Origin: Hymenobacter psychrophilus
Lineage (GTDB): Bacteria > Bacteroidota > Bacteroidia > Cytophagales > Hymenobacteraceae
DNA length: 64,000 nucleotides
Direction of reading: 5' to 3'
Assembly (NCBI RefSeq): GCF_900107135.1
Contig: NZ_FNOV01000003.1
Coordinates: 1-64,000 of the forward strand
Positions 9,152 to 16,720 of this stretch are shown in pieces (position 1 is the stretch's first letter; every line of letters starts with the position of its first letter). The position numbers and the translations under genes were made by a program. Below the pieces are notes generated by a model, which was not told the DNA's origin, did no database searches, and was given only the letters and a program-made list of their open reading frames with translations.

Positions 9152-9787
9152 ATGAGCAAGTCCTCCAAAGAAAAGTCGGCTAAAAAAGACAAGTCGAAAA
9201 AAGAGAAACCGGCCAAGAAGGCCAAAACAATTAAAGCCGCCAAGGACCCCGCTGAAAAGGCGCAAGCGAAGGCTGCAAAAGCAGCCAAATCGGCCTCAGC
9301 AGCCCTCAATAGCCAGAAAACCGGCAAGAAAGACAGCCAGAAAAAGGCCCTGAAGCAAGCCGCCAAGCAGCTGCAGAAGGAATTGGACGGCCGCATTAAT
9401 GAGGTAGTTAAGCGCATCCGCAAGGACACCAAAACCAAACTGCAGGAAGTAGTGAAAGACGCCACCCGTCGCCTCGACACCGATGTGGAGCAGCTTTTCG
9501 AGCAGGCCCTGCACACGATAGTGCGCGGCCAGGAAATGGGCACACCCGCCGCTTCCGACAGTATTTCGACCACCGCCGACCCGGCCACGCTGCCCGAGAC
9601 CGAAGCTTCTGCGAAGACTCCGGCCGCCACGCACCGCCGCACCGCCGGCACCAAACCAGCGACAATAACAGCTGCTAAACCGGCCGCCAAAGCGACGGGC
9701 ACCACCACGGCAAGCCGCCCGCGCGCAGCGCGCAAGCCGGCAGCGGCAACCCCTGCTGCCAACTCGGCAACTGAAGCGGACTCGTAA
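9152..9787 (+). CDS. Histone-H1-like Lys/Ala-rich protein
   Basis: A 211-residue, highly basic, low-complexity protein. Residues 1-70 are Lys/Ala/Ser-rich (KSSKEKSAKKDKSKKEKPAK). Residues 70-130 look like an amphipathic helical segment (LQKELDGRINEVVKRIRKDT, then EVVKDATRRLDTDVEQLFEQ). The C-terminal 70 residues are Ala/Thr/Pro/Lys-rich with KPAAKAT and RAARKPAAA patterns, as in histone H1 C-terminal tails. There is no signal peptide, so a cytoplasmic nucleic-acid-binding or nucleoid role is inferred from composition only. It is a single gene divergent from metG and ends at a strong terminator. Confidence 0.8.
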   Translation: MSKSSKEKSAKKDKSKKEKPAKKAKTIKAAKDPAEKAQAKAAKAAKSASAALNSQKTGKKDSQKKALKQAAKQLQKELDGRINEVVKRIRKDTKTKLQEVVKDATRRLDTDVEQLFEQALHTIVRGQEMGTPAASDSISTTADPATLPETEASAKTPAATHRRTAGTKPATITAAKPAAKATGTTTASRPRAARKPAAATPAANSATEADS

Positions 9788-9804
9788 GCTAACAGCACAC
9801 TAAA

Positions 9805-9852
9805 AAACGCTCAACGGCCCGTTACTATTCGGTAACGGGCCGTTGAGCGTTT
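9805..9852. terminator. Strong hairpin terminator
   Basis: AAACGCTCAACGGCCCGTTAC and its exact complement form a 21-base stem with a six-base loop (TATTCG). It lies between convergent genes, the H1-like protein and the lipoprotein at 9884. Confidence 0.85.
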
Positions 9853-9883
9853 AAGCGGAAATAGAATGGCGTTTCGGCCCGTT

Positions 9884-10231
9884 TTAGGGCAGGCGCAGGG
9901 TATCGGCCGGGGCACCTTTTACGCGGCGCAGGCGGGTTTCGGGCGTGGCCGTATTGTTGTTGTCGGTGTTGAGGCTTTCGGGGTTTTTCTGCGAGTTGAT
10001 GCCGCTGGCCTGCTCGCCGGGCCTGACCCGGCCGGGCGTGGCATCGGGCGTGGCCCCACCGTAGCCGGCGTTGCTGTTGTAGGCCGCCTGCCGGTCGGCA
10101 TCGGTCAGGATGCGGTTCGGGACGCGCTGCCGCACGCTGGTTTCCTCGCTGCGGGTTTCCTGCGAGGTTGTGCAGCCAGCAAGCAGTAGCGCAGCCGGCA
10201 GTAAGAGGCGGAATAGAACGGCGGTGCTCAT
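9884..10231 (-). CDS. Small lipoprotein
   Basis: Starting from the ATG at 10229-10231 the product is 115 residues. It has a lipoprotein signal peptide, MSTAVLFRLLLPAALLLAGC, with the lipidated Cys at position 20. The mature part is polar and Asn/Thr-rich (NRILTDADRQAAYNSNAGYG) with no recognised domain. The frame is open further upstream to 10423, but that extension would cross the terminator at 10244-10276 and place the signal peptide in mid-protein, so I reject it. It is probably exported and anchored in a membrane. The function is unknown. Confidence 0.75.
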   Translation of the reverse strand: MSTAVLFRLLLPAALLLAGCTTSQETRSEETSVRQRVPNRILTDADRQAAYNSNAGYGGATPDATPGRVRPGEQASGINSQKNPESLNTDNNNTATPETRLRRVKGAPADTLRLP

Positions 10232-10243
10232 GGCGCGACGAAA

Positions 10244-10276
10244 AAAGGAGCCGGCCCAAAACAGGCTGGCTCCTTT
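10244..10276 (-). terminator. Hairpin terminator after the DUF3050 gene
   Basis: AAAGGAGCCGGCC and GGCTGGCTCCTTT pair with one G-U around a seven-base loop; on the minus strand this is followed by TTTTTT-type sequence. It lies between the DUF3050 stop and the lipoprotein start. Confidence 0.65.
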
Positions 10277-10320
10277 GCTAACGATTGGGCGGAAGCGAAG
10301 TTGGCTTCGCCAGCGCCTTT

Positions 10321-11100
10321 TTACAATGCGGCCCGAATTCCGTCCCATAGGGCCACACGGGCACTCATGCAGGTTACGGACGTGGCCTCGGCTTCGGCCC
10401 AACGCCGCTCCGAATCGGCGCACAGGTCGCGTACCATTTGCTGGGCCAGCGGCGTGTGTACTTCCTCATCGAGCTGAATATGGCGGTCGAGGTAGTAAGT
10501 AAATGTGTCGAGCTGGCCGGGAAAGCGCTGGCGCAAGTCGTGCACCAGGTGGCGGAACATGTCGGGTATCACGTCTTCGCGCCCGAACGTGAAGGCGGCG
10601 GCCACGGCGTGGGGCTGGCCCGAATTGATGAGCTGGAATGTGCCGAGCACGAACTCACGCACCGAAGCCGGTGCCCCGGCCGCCGCTAAGGCCTCGGCCA
10701 CCGAAGCGCCCTCGGCCAGCGCGGCCAGGAGCCGCTCCACGGGTGCGGTATCGGCCCCGCACTCGCGCATGGCCCGCAGGTACAGCTCGAAGTGGCTGGT
10801 AGGCCGACCCTCGGGGTCGAGGTCGGTTTCCTCTTCCAGCACAATGTCGTTGATGAGGCGGCGGGTGGCCGGGTTGCCGCGCGGCACCCAGGGTAGCTCC
10901 ACGCAGGTCAGCTCGCGCTGCAACGCCTTCAGCAACGACATAAAATCCCAGACGGCAAAGACGTGGTGCTCCATAAACGTGCGCAAATCGGCCAGCGAAT
11001 GTAACGACTGGTACACGCCATGGGCCACCAGTTGCGCCCGGGCCGGAGCCAGCGCGGCTTGCAGGGTGGTAATCGGGTCGGTTTGAGTTTGAGTGGACAT
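10321..11100 (-). CDS. DUF3050 family protein (haem-oxygenase-like fold)
   Basis: A 259-residue soluble protein from the ATG at 11098-11100. Family features are LADLRTFMEHHVFAVWDFMS near the N terminus, LINDIVLEEETD, HFELYLRAMRECGA in the middle, and YYLDRHIQLDEEVHTPLAQQ near the C terminus. The conserved His and Glu residues (HHVFAVWDFM, EEETD, HFELY, HIQLDEEVH) form the pattern expected of the TenA/haem-oxygenase-like diiron helical bundle. Its reaction is not established. It is a single gene between two terminators, upstream of a lipoprotein gene and downstream of msrB on the same strand. Confidence 0.88.
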   Translation of the reverse strand: MSTQTQTDPITTLQAALAPARAQLVAHGVYQSLHSLADLRTFMEHHVFAVWDFMSLLKALQRELTCVELPWVPRGNPATRRLINDIVLEEETDLDPEGRPTSHFELYLRAMRECGADTAPVERLLAALAEGASVAEALAAAGAPASVREFVLGTFQLINSGQPHAVAAAFTFGREDVIPDMFRHLVHDLRQRFPGQLDTFTYYLDRHIQLDEEVHTPLAQQMVRDLCADSERRWAEAEATSVTCMSARVALWDGIRAAL

Positions 11101-11126
11101 CTGATGCACTGGTTTTTGAGGTGGCA

Positions 11127-11175
11127 AAAACAGACTGGTCATTCCAAGCGGGGCTTGGAATGACCAGTCTGTTTT
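11127..11175 (-). terminator. Hairpin terminator after msrB
   Basis: AAAACAGACTGGTCATTCCA and its complement form a 22-base stem with a GCGGGGC-type loop, just past the msrB stop. Confidence 0.8.
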
Positions 11176-11206
11176 CAATTAAGGACTAACAACGAAGCGC
11201 TGAGCA

Positions 11207-11776
11207 CTACTCCTTCTTGAATGTCATGCCGTACGAATCCATGCAGTAGCGCAGGCCGGTAGGCTTGGGGCCGTCGTTGAAGACGTGGCCCAGATGGCCG
11301 CCGCATTTGGCGCACACCAACTCGTCGCGGCTCATGCCGTAGGTGTTGTCGGTGGTTACTTTAAGGCTGGCATTGGCCGCCGGCGCCCAGAAACTAGGCC
11401 AGCCAGTACCCGACTCAAACTTTGCCTCCGAGGAGAAAAGCAAATTGCCATCGGCGGCACAGTAGTAGTTACCTTTCTCGTGATTGTCGTGGTAAGGATT
11501 ATCGAAGGGCTTTTCGGTACCCTGCTCGCGCAGGATGAAATACTGCTCGGCAGTGAGCTGCTTTTTCCATTCGGCGTTGGTCTTTTGCACCGGGAACTCG
11601 CCGGGCTTGCCCGTTACGGGCTGCGGCTTAGGATAGTCCTTCCCCGCAGGTGCGGCCGCCGTATTCGGGCGGGCCGAGTCGGATGCATCCATCTTACTGT
11701 CGCGGGAACTGGCCTGCGAGCAGGCGGTGTTAAACGTGGCGGCGGAAAGCAACAAAATCAGCAGAGAAGAGCGCAT
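11207..11776 (-). CDS. msrB: Peptide-methionine (R)-S-oxide reductase, lipoprotein form
   Basis: A 189-residue protein with a lipoprotein-like signal peptide (MRSSLLILLLSAATFNTACS, Cys19) and a linker to about residue 60, then an MsrB domain. It would reduce methionine-R-sulfoxide in exported proteins. Conserved segments are ESGTGWPSFW (121-130), CAKCGGHLGHVF (155-166) and RYCMDS with the catalytic Cys178. The structural zinc site normally has two CxxC pairs. Here the second (C155, C158) is intact, but the first reads CAAD (106-109), with Asp in place of the second Cys. It is divergent from typA. Confidence 0.92.
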   Translation of the reverse strand: MRSSLLILLLSAATFNTACSQASSRDSKMDASDSARPNTAAAPAGKDYPKPQPVTGKPGEFPVQKTNAEWKKQLTAEQYFILREQGTEKPFDNPYHDNHEKGNYYCAADGNLLFSSEAKFESGTGWPSFWAPAANASLKVTTDNTYGMSRDELVCAKCGGHLGHVFNDGPKPTGLRYCMDSYGMTFKKE

Positions 11777-11991
11777 AGGACAGTTTTTTTTCTAGGAAGG
11801 AAAGTCGGCCATCAAAGCCGACAGGTGAACAACATACGCGAGCCGGGTACAGTTCGGTTGGGCCCCTGAGGCCGCGCAGAGGCAGGTTTGCACGATTTGG
11901 CAGCGGGTCAACGAATTAGCCGCCGCCGGCGCGAGCTTTTGCCTAGGCGCCGACAATTAACCGGCCGCCTGAGTTTACGCTCAATAATTTG

Positions 11992-11999
11992 TACATTTG
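11992..11999 (+). promoter_or_regulatory. Likely -7 element for typA
   Basis: TACATTTG matches TAnnTTTG exactly and is identical to the -7 element of the tRNA-Gln promoter. No well-spaced TTTG box is seen. Transcription would start near 12006, leaving a leader of only about 13 bases before the typA ATG. Confidence 0.45.
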
Positions 12000-12018
12000 C
12001 ACCCGCAAAAACCCCTGT

Positions 12019-13827
12019 ATGCAGAACATTCGGAATATCGCCATCATTGCGCACGTTGACCACGGCAAAACCACGCTCGTGGACAAGATTATCCACGCTT
12101 CGAAGCTGTTCGACGAGCACCAGCAGTTCGACGACCTCATCCTCGACAACAACGACCTGGAGCGGGAGCGTGGCATTACCATCGTCTCGAAAAACGTATC
12201 GGTTCGGTACAAAGACGTTAAAATCAACATCATCGACACGCCTGGTCACGCCGACTTCGGCGGCGAGGTGGAGCGGGTCCTGAAAATGGCCGACGGCGTG
12301 CTCTTGCTCGTCGATGCCTTCGAAGGTGCCATGCCCCAGACCCGCTTCGTGCTGGGCAAAGCCATCGACCTGGGTTTGAAGCCCATTGTGGTGGTAAACA
12401 AAGTCGATAAGGAAAACTGCCGGCCCGATGAGGTGCACGAGCAGGTTTTCGACCTCATGTTCAACCTCGGCGCCAGCGAAGATCAGCTGGACTTCGTGAC
12501 ACTGTACGGCTCGTCGAAGCAGGGCTGGATGAGCACCGACTGGAAGGTAAAAACCGACAGCATCATTCCGCTGCTCGACGCCGTAGTGGCTTCCATTCCG
12601 CCCGCTCCTACCTTGGACGGTACGCCCCAGATGCAGATTACCTCGCTCGACTACTCGTCGTTCGTGGGCCGTATCGCCATTGGTCGCGTGCACCGCGGTA
12701 CGCTGAAGGAAGGTGCCAACATGAGCCTCGTGAAGCGCGACGGCACTATCAAAAAGGTTAAGATCAAGGAGCTCCAGGTGTTCGAAGGCCTCGGCCGCAC
12801 CAAGGTTTCCGAGGTTAGCTCGGGCGAAATCTGCGCCGTAACGGGCATCGAAGGCTTCGACATCGGCGACACGCTGGCCGACGCCGAAAACCCCGAGGGT
12901 CTGTCGGTTATCAGCATCGACGAGCCAACGATGAACATGCTGTTCACCATCAACAACTCGCCCTTCTTCGGTAAGGAAGGCAAGTTCGTGACCTCGCGTC
13001 ACCTGCGTGACCGTCTGTTCAAGGAAACCGAGAAAAACCTGGCCCTGCGCGTAAAGGAAACCGACCGTGAGGATTCGTTCCTGGTGTACGGCCGCGGTAT
13101 TCTTCACTTGTCGGTACTCATCGAGACCATGCGTCGCGAAGGGTTCGAGCTGCAGGTAGGCCAGCCCCAGGTATTGTTCCAGGAAGACGAGAAGGGCCAC
13201 CGCTTGGAGCCCATCGAGCACCTGGTAGTAGATGTACCCGAGACGACGGCCGGCAAAGTTATCGAGCTGGTGACGATGCGCAAGGGCGAGCTGACCATCA
13301 TGGAGCCTAAGGGCGACCTGCAGCACCTGGAGTTCAACATCCCGGCCCGGGGCCTGATCGGCCTGCGTAACAACGTGCTGACCGCTACCGCCGGTGAGGC
13401 CATCATGAACCACCGCTTCTCGGCCTACGAGCCGCACAAGGGTGTAATTCCGGGCCGTATTGCTGGTTCGCTGATTTCGATGGACACGGGTATGGGCACG
13501 GCCTACACCATCGATAAGATGCAGGACCGCGGCGAGTTCTTCGTTGATCCAGGCGAAGAAGTGTACGCTGGCCAGGTTATCGGCGAGCACACCCGCCCGA
13601 ACGATTTGACCATCAACATCCAGAAGGGCAAGAAGCTCACGAACATGCGCGCGTCGGGTACCGACGACAACGCCAAGATTGTTCCGAAGCGCCAGTTCTC
13701 GCTGGAAGAAGCCATGGAATACATCCAGAAGGATGAGTACCTGGAGGTAACGCCCAAGTCGATCCGGATGCGTAAAATCCTGCTCGACGAAAACGAGCGC
13801 CTGCGCTCGGCCAAGAAAGTCGACTAG
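12019..13827 (+). CDS. typA: Ribosome-associated translational GTPase TypA/BipA
   Basis: A 602-residue translational GTPase that acts on the ribosome during stress and 50S assembly. The ATG at 12019 gives MQNIRNIAIIAHVDHGKTTL, the standard start; an ATG 30 bases earlier is rejected because it adds MYICTRKNPC, absent from the family. G motifs are HVDHGKT, RERGITI, DTPGHADFGGEVER and VVNKVDK. Domain II, the EF-G-like domains III and V (LVVDVPETTAGKVIELV, ARGLIGLRNNVLT) and the BipA C-terminal domain (RASGTDDNAKIVPK) follow in order. The length is normal. It is monocistronic and ends at a perfect palindromic terminator. Confidence 0.97.
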   Translation: MQNIRNIAIIAHVDHGKTTLVDKIIHASKLFDEHQQFDDLILDNNDLERERGITIVSKNVSVRYKDVKINIIDTPGHADFGGEVERVLKMADGVLLLVDAFEGAMPQTRFVLGKAIDLGLKPIVVVNKVDKENCRPDEVHEQVFDLMFNLGASEDQLDFVTLYGSSKQGWMSTDWKVKTDSIIPLLDAVVASIPPAPTLDGTPQMQITSLDYSSFVGRIAIGRVHRGTLKEGANMSLVKRDGTIKKVKIKELQVFEGLGRTKVSEVSSGEICAVTGIEGFDIGDTLADAENPEGLSVISIDEPTMNMLFTINNSPFFGKEGKFVTSRHLRDRLFKETEKNLALRVKETDREDSFLVYGRGILHLSVLIETMRREGFELQVGQPQVLFQEDEKGHRLEPIEHLVVDVPETTAGKVIELVTMRKGELTIMEPKGDLQHLEFNIPARGLIGLRNNVLTATAGEAIMNHRFSAYEPHKGVIPGRIAGSLISMDTGMGTAYTIDKMQDRGEFFVDPGEEVYAGQVIGEHTRPNDLTINIQKGKKLTNMRASGTDDNAKIVPKRQFSLEEAMEYIQKDEYLEVTPKSIRMRKILLDENERLRSAKKVD

Positions 13828-13836
13828 TTCCTAGTC

Positions 13837-13891
13837 GGCAGACACAAAAAAGGGGGGCAGCCATTGGCTGCCCCCCTTTTTTGTGTCTGCC
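13837..13891 (+). terminator. Terminator after typA
   Basis: GGCAGACACAAAAAAGGGGG and the exact complement form a stem of about 26 bases around a very small loop (ATT), followed by CGGCA. It begins 9 bases after the typA stop. Confidence 0.85.
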
Positions 13892-13954
13892 GGCACTTAC
13901 CTACTTTTACACGAAGGCAGCACTTTCCCTTTCTGACCATTTCCACCCACCACT

Positions 13955-14467
13955 ATGCATCCTGAACTCTCGGCTTTTCTTGACCTGTTTACCCTGGGCG
14001 ACGCGGCGGCCACCCAACGGCTAGCTGACCGGCTGAACCTGGTGCTGACGGATGCAACAGGTTATGCGGCGCAGTTTGCGGAGGAACTGGCCGAAAGAGG
14101 GATTGAGAGCGAAATAGCCTCGCAGGAGTTGCGCGACATTGCCCTGATTGATGCGCTGCTGGCCGAAGATTTGGCCGTAGAGTGTGACTGGAAAGAAACT
14201 GCCGGTGAAATAATCGGCAGCCTGAACTACGTGCTGACCCGGCAAAAGCGGCCACCCCTAACCGAAACAACGGATTTAGGCGCCGACGAAGACCTCGGCC
14301 CCGAGCAACTCGACCTTGTGCAGGAGGCGCTGGAACCACGCGAACTAGCCTTGGTGATGTTCAGCCTCGACGGTGACTCCTATCCGCTGAGTGTGGTGGC
14401 ACAGGAAGTAGCCGAAGACTTGGCAGCCAGGGCCCAGCAGCTGGGCTTCAAGCTGCACCAGTGGTAA
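13955..14467 (+). CDS. Hypothetical acidic protein, possibly DUF6630-like
   Basis: A 170-residue, Leu/Ala/Glu-rich soluble protein with no signal peptide. The segments LIDALLAEDLAVECDWKETA and VMFSLDGDSYPLSVV recall a family of uncharacterised proteins that share an ALL-x(4)-VE-x-DWKE segment followed by a C-terminal GD-Y-L-V strand; DUF6630 is my best guess, with low certainty. It follows typA on the same strand but past a terminator, with a TACTTTTAC element at about 13902 that could be its own promoter. Confidence 0.65.
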   Translation: MHPELSAFLDLFTLGDAAATQRLADRLNLVLTDATGYAAQFAEELAERGIESEIASQELRDIALIDALLAEDLAVECDWKETAGEIIGSLNYVLTRQKRPPLTETTDLGADEDLGPEQLDLVQEALEPRELALVMFSLDGDSYPLSVVAQEVAEDLAARAQQLGFKLHQW

Positions 14468-14522
14468 ACCTGAAGTCAGGAGCTGCCCGCTTTATCTGCT
14501 GGCCCTGCGCTGTTTAGCTTGG

Positions 14523-15326
14523 CTACATCTTGCGTAGCAGCCACACGTCCTGGCTGGCGGCCGCGCCCTGCCGCTCGCCCGGGATGTGCTCCAGCACCTC
14601 GCACTGCTGCCCGAATAGCGCCTGCAGATACACCGGGGGCTGAAAGGCGGCAAACACCCGGTGCCCTTCGTCCACGTTGCTGCGAATTACGAGTTGGCCC
14701 GCGTCGAAGGTGGCGCGCTCGGCGTCGGTCATGATGGCGCGGAAGGCCGCGCCGTGGGTGGTAAACAGCAGTACCCCGCCGGCGCGGGTCACGCGCAGCA
14801 GCTCGTCGTACCAGCGCTGGTGGCCGGCGGCCGAGAGGTGGGTGAAAATGGAAATGCCGTACACCGCATCGAACGTGGCGGCGGCGGCCTGCAGGGGCGG
14901 GTTGAGGCCGTTGAGCAGAAATCCGATGCCGGGCAGCTGCTGGCGACACCACTCGATAGAGCGGGCGTTGTAGTCGGTGCCGGTGTAGCGGCAGCCCTGG
15001 CCCACTACCGCGGGCAGGTGGCGGATAACCCGGGCCGGACCGCAGCCCCAGTCGAGGATGTGCTGATTCTGCAGGGCGAGGTGCCGGGCCAGATGGTCGC
15101 GCACCCACTCAGCAGTTTCCCGGCCGCCCTCGTAGTATTTGCGGTAATTGAGCTGGAACGACTCATACATCAGGTAGTCTGGCGGCAGGGCCACGGCCGG
15201 GTGGGCGGCGCGAAAAGCCTGGTTGGGCCGGCGGTTGCGGTAGCGCAGCAGTCCGTAGCGGACTCGGTCGGCGGCGTGCATCAGGCTCGCACGGCGGAGC
15301 AGAGTGGTCAGTAACGCTTTGTTCAT
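14523..15326 (-). CDS. Class I SAM-dependent methyltransferase
   Basis: A 267-residue protein with a class I methyltransferase core. Motif I is ILDWGCGPARV (about 90-100), the acidic residue after beta-2 is in YTGTDYNARSIEWC, and motif IV/post-IV is FDAVYGISIFTHLS followed by WYDELLRVTRAGGVLLFTTH. The N-terminal 80 residues (HAADRVRYGLLRYRNRRPNQ, LNYRKYYEGGRETAEWV) are helical and probably form a lid. Substrate unknown. It is divergent from the DUF2071 gene and faces the small gene at 13955. Confidence 0.85.
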   Translation of the reverse strand: MNKALLTTLLRRASLMHAADRVRYGLLRYRNRRPNQAFRAAHPAVALPPDYLMYESFQLNYRKYYEGGRETAEWVRDHLARHLALQNQHILDWGCGPARVIRHLPAVVGQGCRYTGTDYNARSIEWCRQQLPGIGFLLNGLNPPLQAAAATFDAVYGISIFTHLSAAGHQRWYDELLRVTRAGGVLLFTTHGAAFRAIMTDAERATFDAGQLVIRSNVDEGHRVFAAFQPPVYLQALFGQQCEVLEHIPGERQGAAASQDVWLLRKM

Positions 15327-15544
15327 TGCCGCAATATCTCACTTTAGCGGCAGTGGGCCCAACTTTTTCCCCGGCGGTACCAACGCCTGCTTTTTTGCAC
15401 GCTTCAAACCGCAGCCTGCCAGCCCAAGGTACCGGGCCGGCAGCCCGGGCTTTTATCGGTTTCAGCGCAGCGCATCGGCCGGTTTCTCTGTTGTAAGTGC
15501 CCCGGCCCTTCCGCCGTAGCCGGGCCCGTAACCACCTCCGATTA

Positions 15545-16291
15545 ATGGCTTCCAACTCGTCTTCACCTGCTTTGCGCCGCCTGCCGCTGATGCGGCAGCG
15601 CTGGAGCAACCTGCTGTTTGCCCACTGGCCGGTGGCCCCCGAAACCCTGCGGCCCTACCTGCCGGCCCGGCTGGAGCTGGACTTATTCGACGGGCAGGCC
15701 TGGCTGGGGGTGGTGCCGTTCACGATAAGTCGCATCCGGCCGCTGGGCCTGCCGGCCGTGCCCGGCCTGAGCGCGCTGCACGAGCTGAACGTGCGCACCT
15801 ACGCCCGCCTCGATGGGGTGCCCGGCGTGTGGTTTCTCTCGCTTGATGCCACCCAGCCACTAGGCGTGTGGGCGGCCCGCACGCTGTTCCACCTGCCCTA
15901 CCTGCACGCCCGCATGGCGCTTACGGAAACCAACGGCCAGTTTCGGGCCGAGGCCGAGCGCACCCATAGCGGCACTGCCCCTGCTGCTTTTGCCGCCACC
16001 TGGACGCCGGGCGCGGCCCTGCCGCTGGCCCGGCCGGGCACGCTGGCGCATTTTCTTACCGAACGCTACTGCCTCTATACCGCCGGCCCCGACGTGCGGG
16101 CCGGCCGGCACGGGCCGCACCTCTGGCGTGGGCAGCTCTGGCACGAGCCCTGGCAGCTGCGCGAGGCTACGTTGCAGGAGTGGAACTCGACGCTGCTCGA
16201 AAGCCACGGCCTGCCCACACCCGTTGGCCCGCCCCTGCTCTACGCCGCCGAGCCGCTCGACGTAACCGTGCAGAGCCTGCGGCGGGTGTGA
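15545..16291 (+). CDS. YqjF/DUF2071 family protein
   Basis: A 248-residue protein starting at the ATG at 15545. Family landmarks are MRQRWSNLLFAHWPVAPETL near the N terminus, LPARLELDLFDGQAWLGVVP, LNVRTYARLDGVPGVWFLSL and LYTAGPDVRAGRHGPHLW in the C-terminal half. This is the YqjF/DUF2071 fold, related to acetoacetate-decarboxylase-like barrels; no reaction is established. No signal peptide is present. It ends 12 bases before the convergent acylphosphatase frame. Confidence 0.9.
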   Translation: MASNSSSPALRRLPLMRQRWSNLLFAHWPVAPETLRPYLPARLELDLFDGQAWLGVVPFTISRIRPLGLPAVPGLSALHELNVRTYARLDGVPGVWFLSLDATQPLGVWAARTLFHLPYLHARMALTETNGQFRAEAERTHSGTAPAAFAATWTPGAALPLARPGTLAHFLTERYCLYTAGPDVRAGRHGPHLWRGQLWHEPWQLREATLQEWNSTLLESHGLPTPVGPPLLYAAEPLDVTVQSLRRV

Positions 16292-16303
16292 AACCAGGAC
16301 CGC

Positions 16304-16543
16304 CTAGTGGCGCACCTCAAACTTCGCGTAGCCCTGCACTGCGCCGGCTGCCACGTCTACCTTATCAACGCGGGCGGCAAGGGGGCCACCCTGCCGGCAC
16401 CAGGTTTCCAGCGCGGCCAGGGCTTCGGCGCGCCCTTCAGCTTCGATGCTAACGGTGCCGTCGGGGTTGTTGCGGGTGTAGCCGCCGAGGCCGAGGCGCT
16501 GGGCCTGCTGCCGGGTACTCTGGCGGAAAAACACGCCCTGCAC
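16304..16543 (-). CDS. acyP: Acylphosphatase, natural start blocked by an amber codon
   Basis: The frame encodes an acylphosphatase, which hydrolyses acyl phosphates. GRVQGVFFRQSTRQQA contains the anion-binding Arg, GYTRNNPDGTVSIEAEGR contains the catalytic Asn, and the C terminus ends YAKFEVRH. The normal N-terminal strand is encoded upstream in frame (HRTFLVYG), preceded by the codons ATG GTT ATC TAG at 16571-16582. The natural ATG at 16580-16582 is therefore followed by a TAG at codon four. The only start left is the GTG at 16541-16543, giving 79 residues that lack most of strand one. The gene is either a recent pseudogene, read through, or translated in shortened form. Confidence 0.75.
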   Translation of the reverse strand: MQGVFFRQSTRQQAQRLGLGGYTRNNPDGTVSIEAEGRAEALAALETWCRQGGPLAARVDKVDVAAGAVQGYAKFEVRH

Positions 16544-16720
16544 GCGGCCATAGACGAGGAAAGTTCGGTGCTAGATAACCATATTTTCTTGCAAAGAAGC
16601 GCCTGTTCTATCCACCCAAAACGCCGCCGAACGGCGCGCTGCTGCTGTGGGCGCTACGCTCTGGAGCTGGCGGCTCTGGCGGTAAGCAGTCGGGCTTTGG
16701 GAGCTTGTTACCGAACGGGT

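Noticed and set aside
11908..13590. 560-codon open frame on the minus strand across typA
   Set aside because: Shadow of the TypA gene, whose motifs are complete; the reverse frame has no recognisable domain.
14476..15108. Alternative minus-strand frame within the methyltransferase gene
   Set aside because: It is the other reading frame of the same DNA and shows Arg/Pro/Gly-rich low-complexity sequence only.
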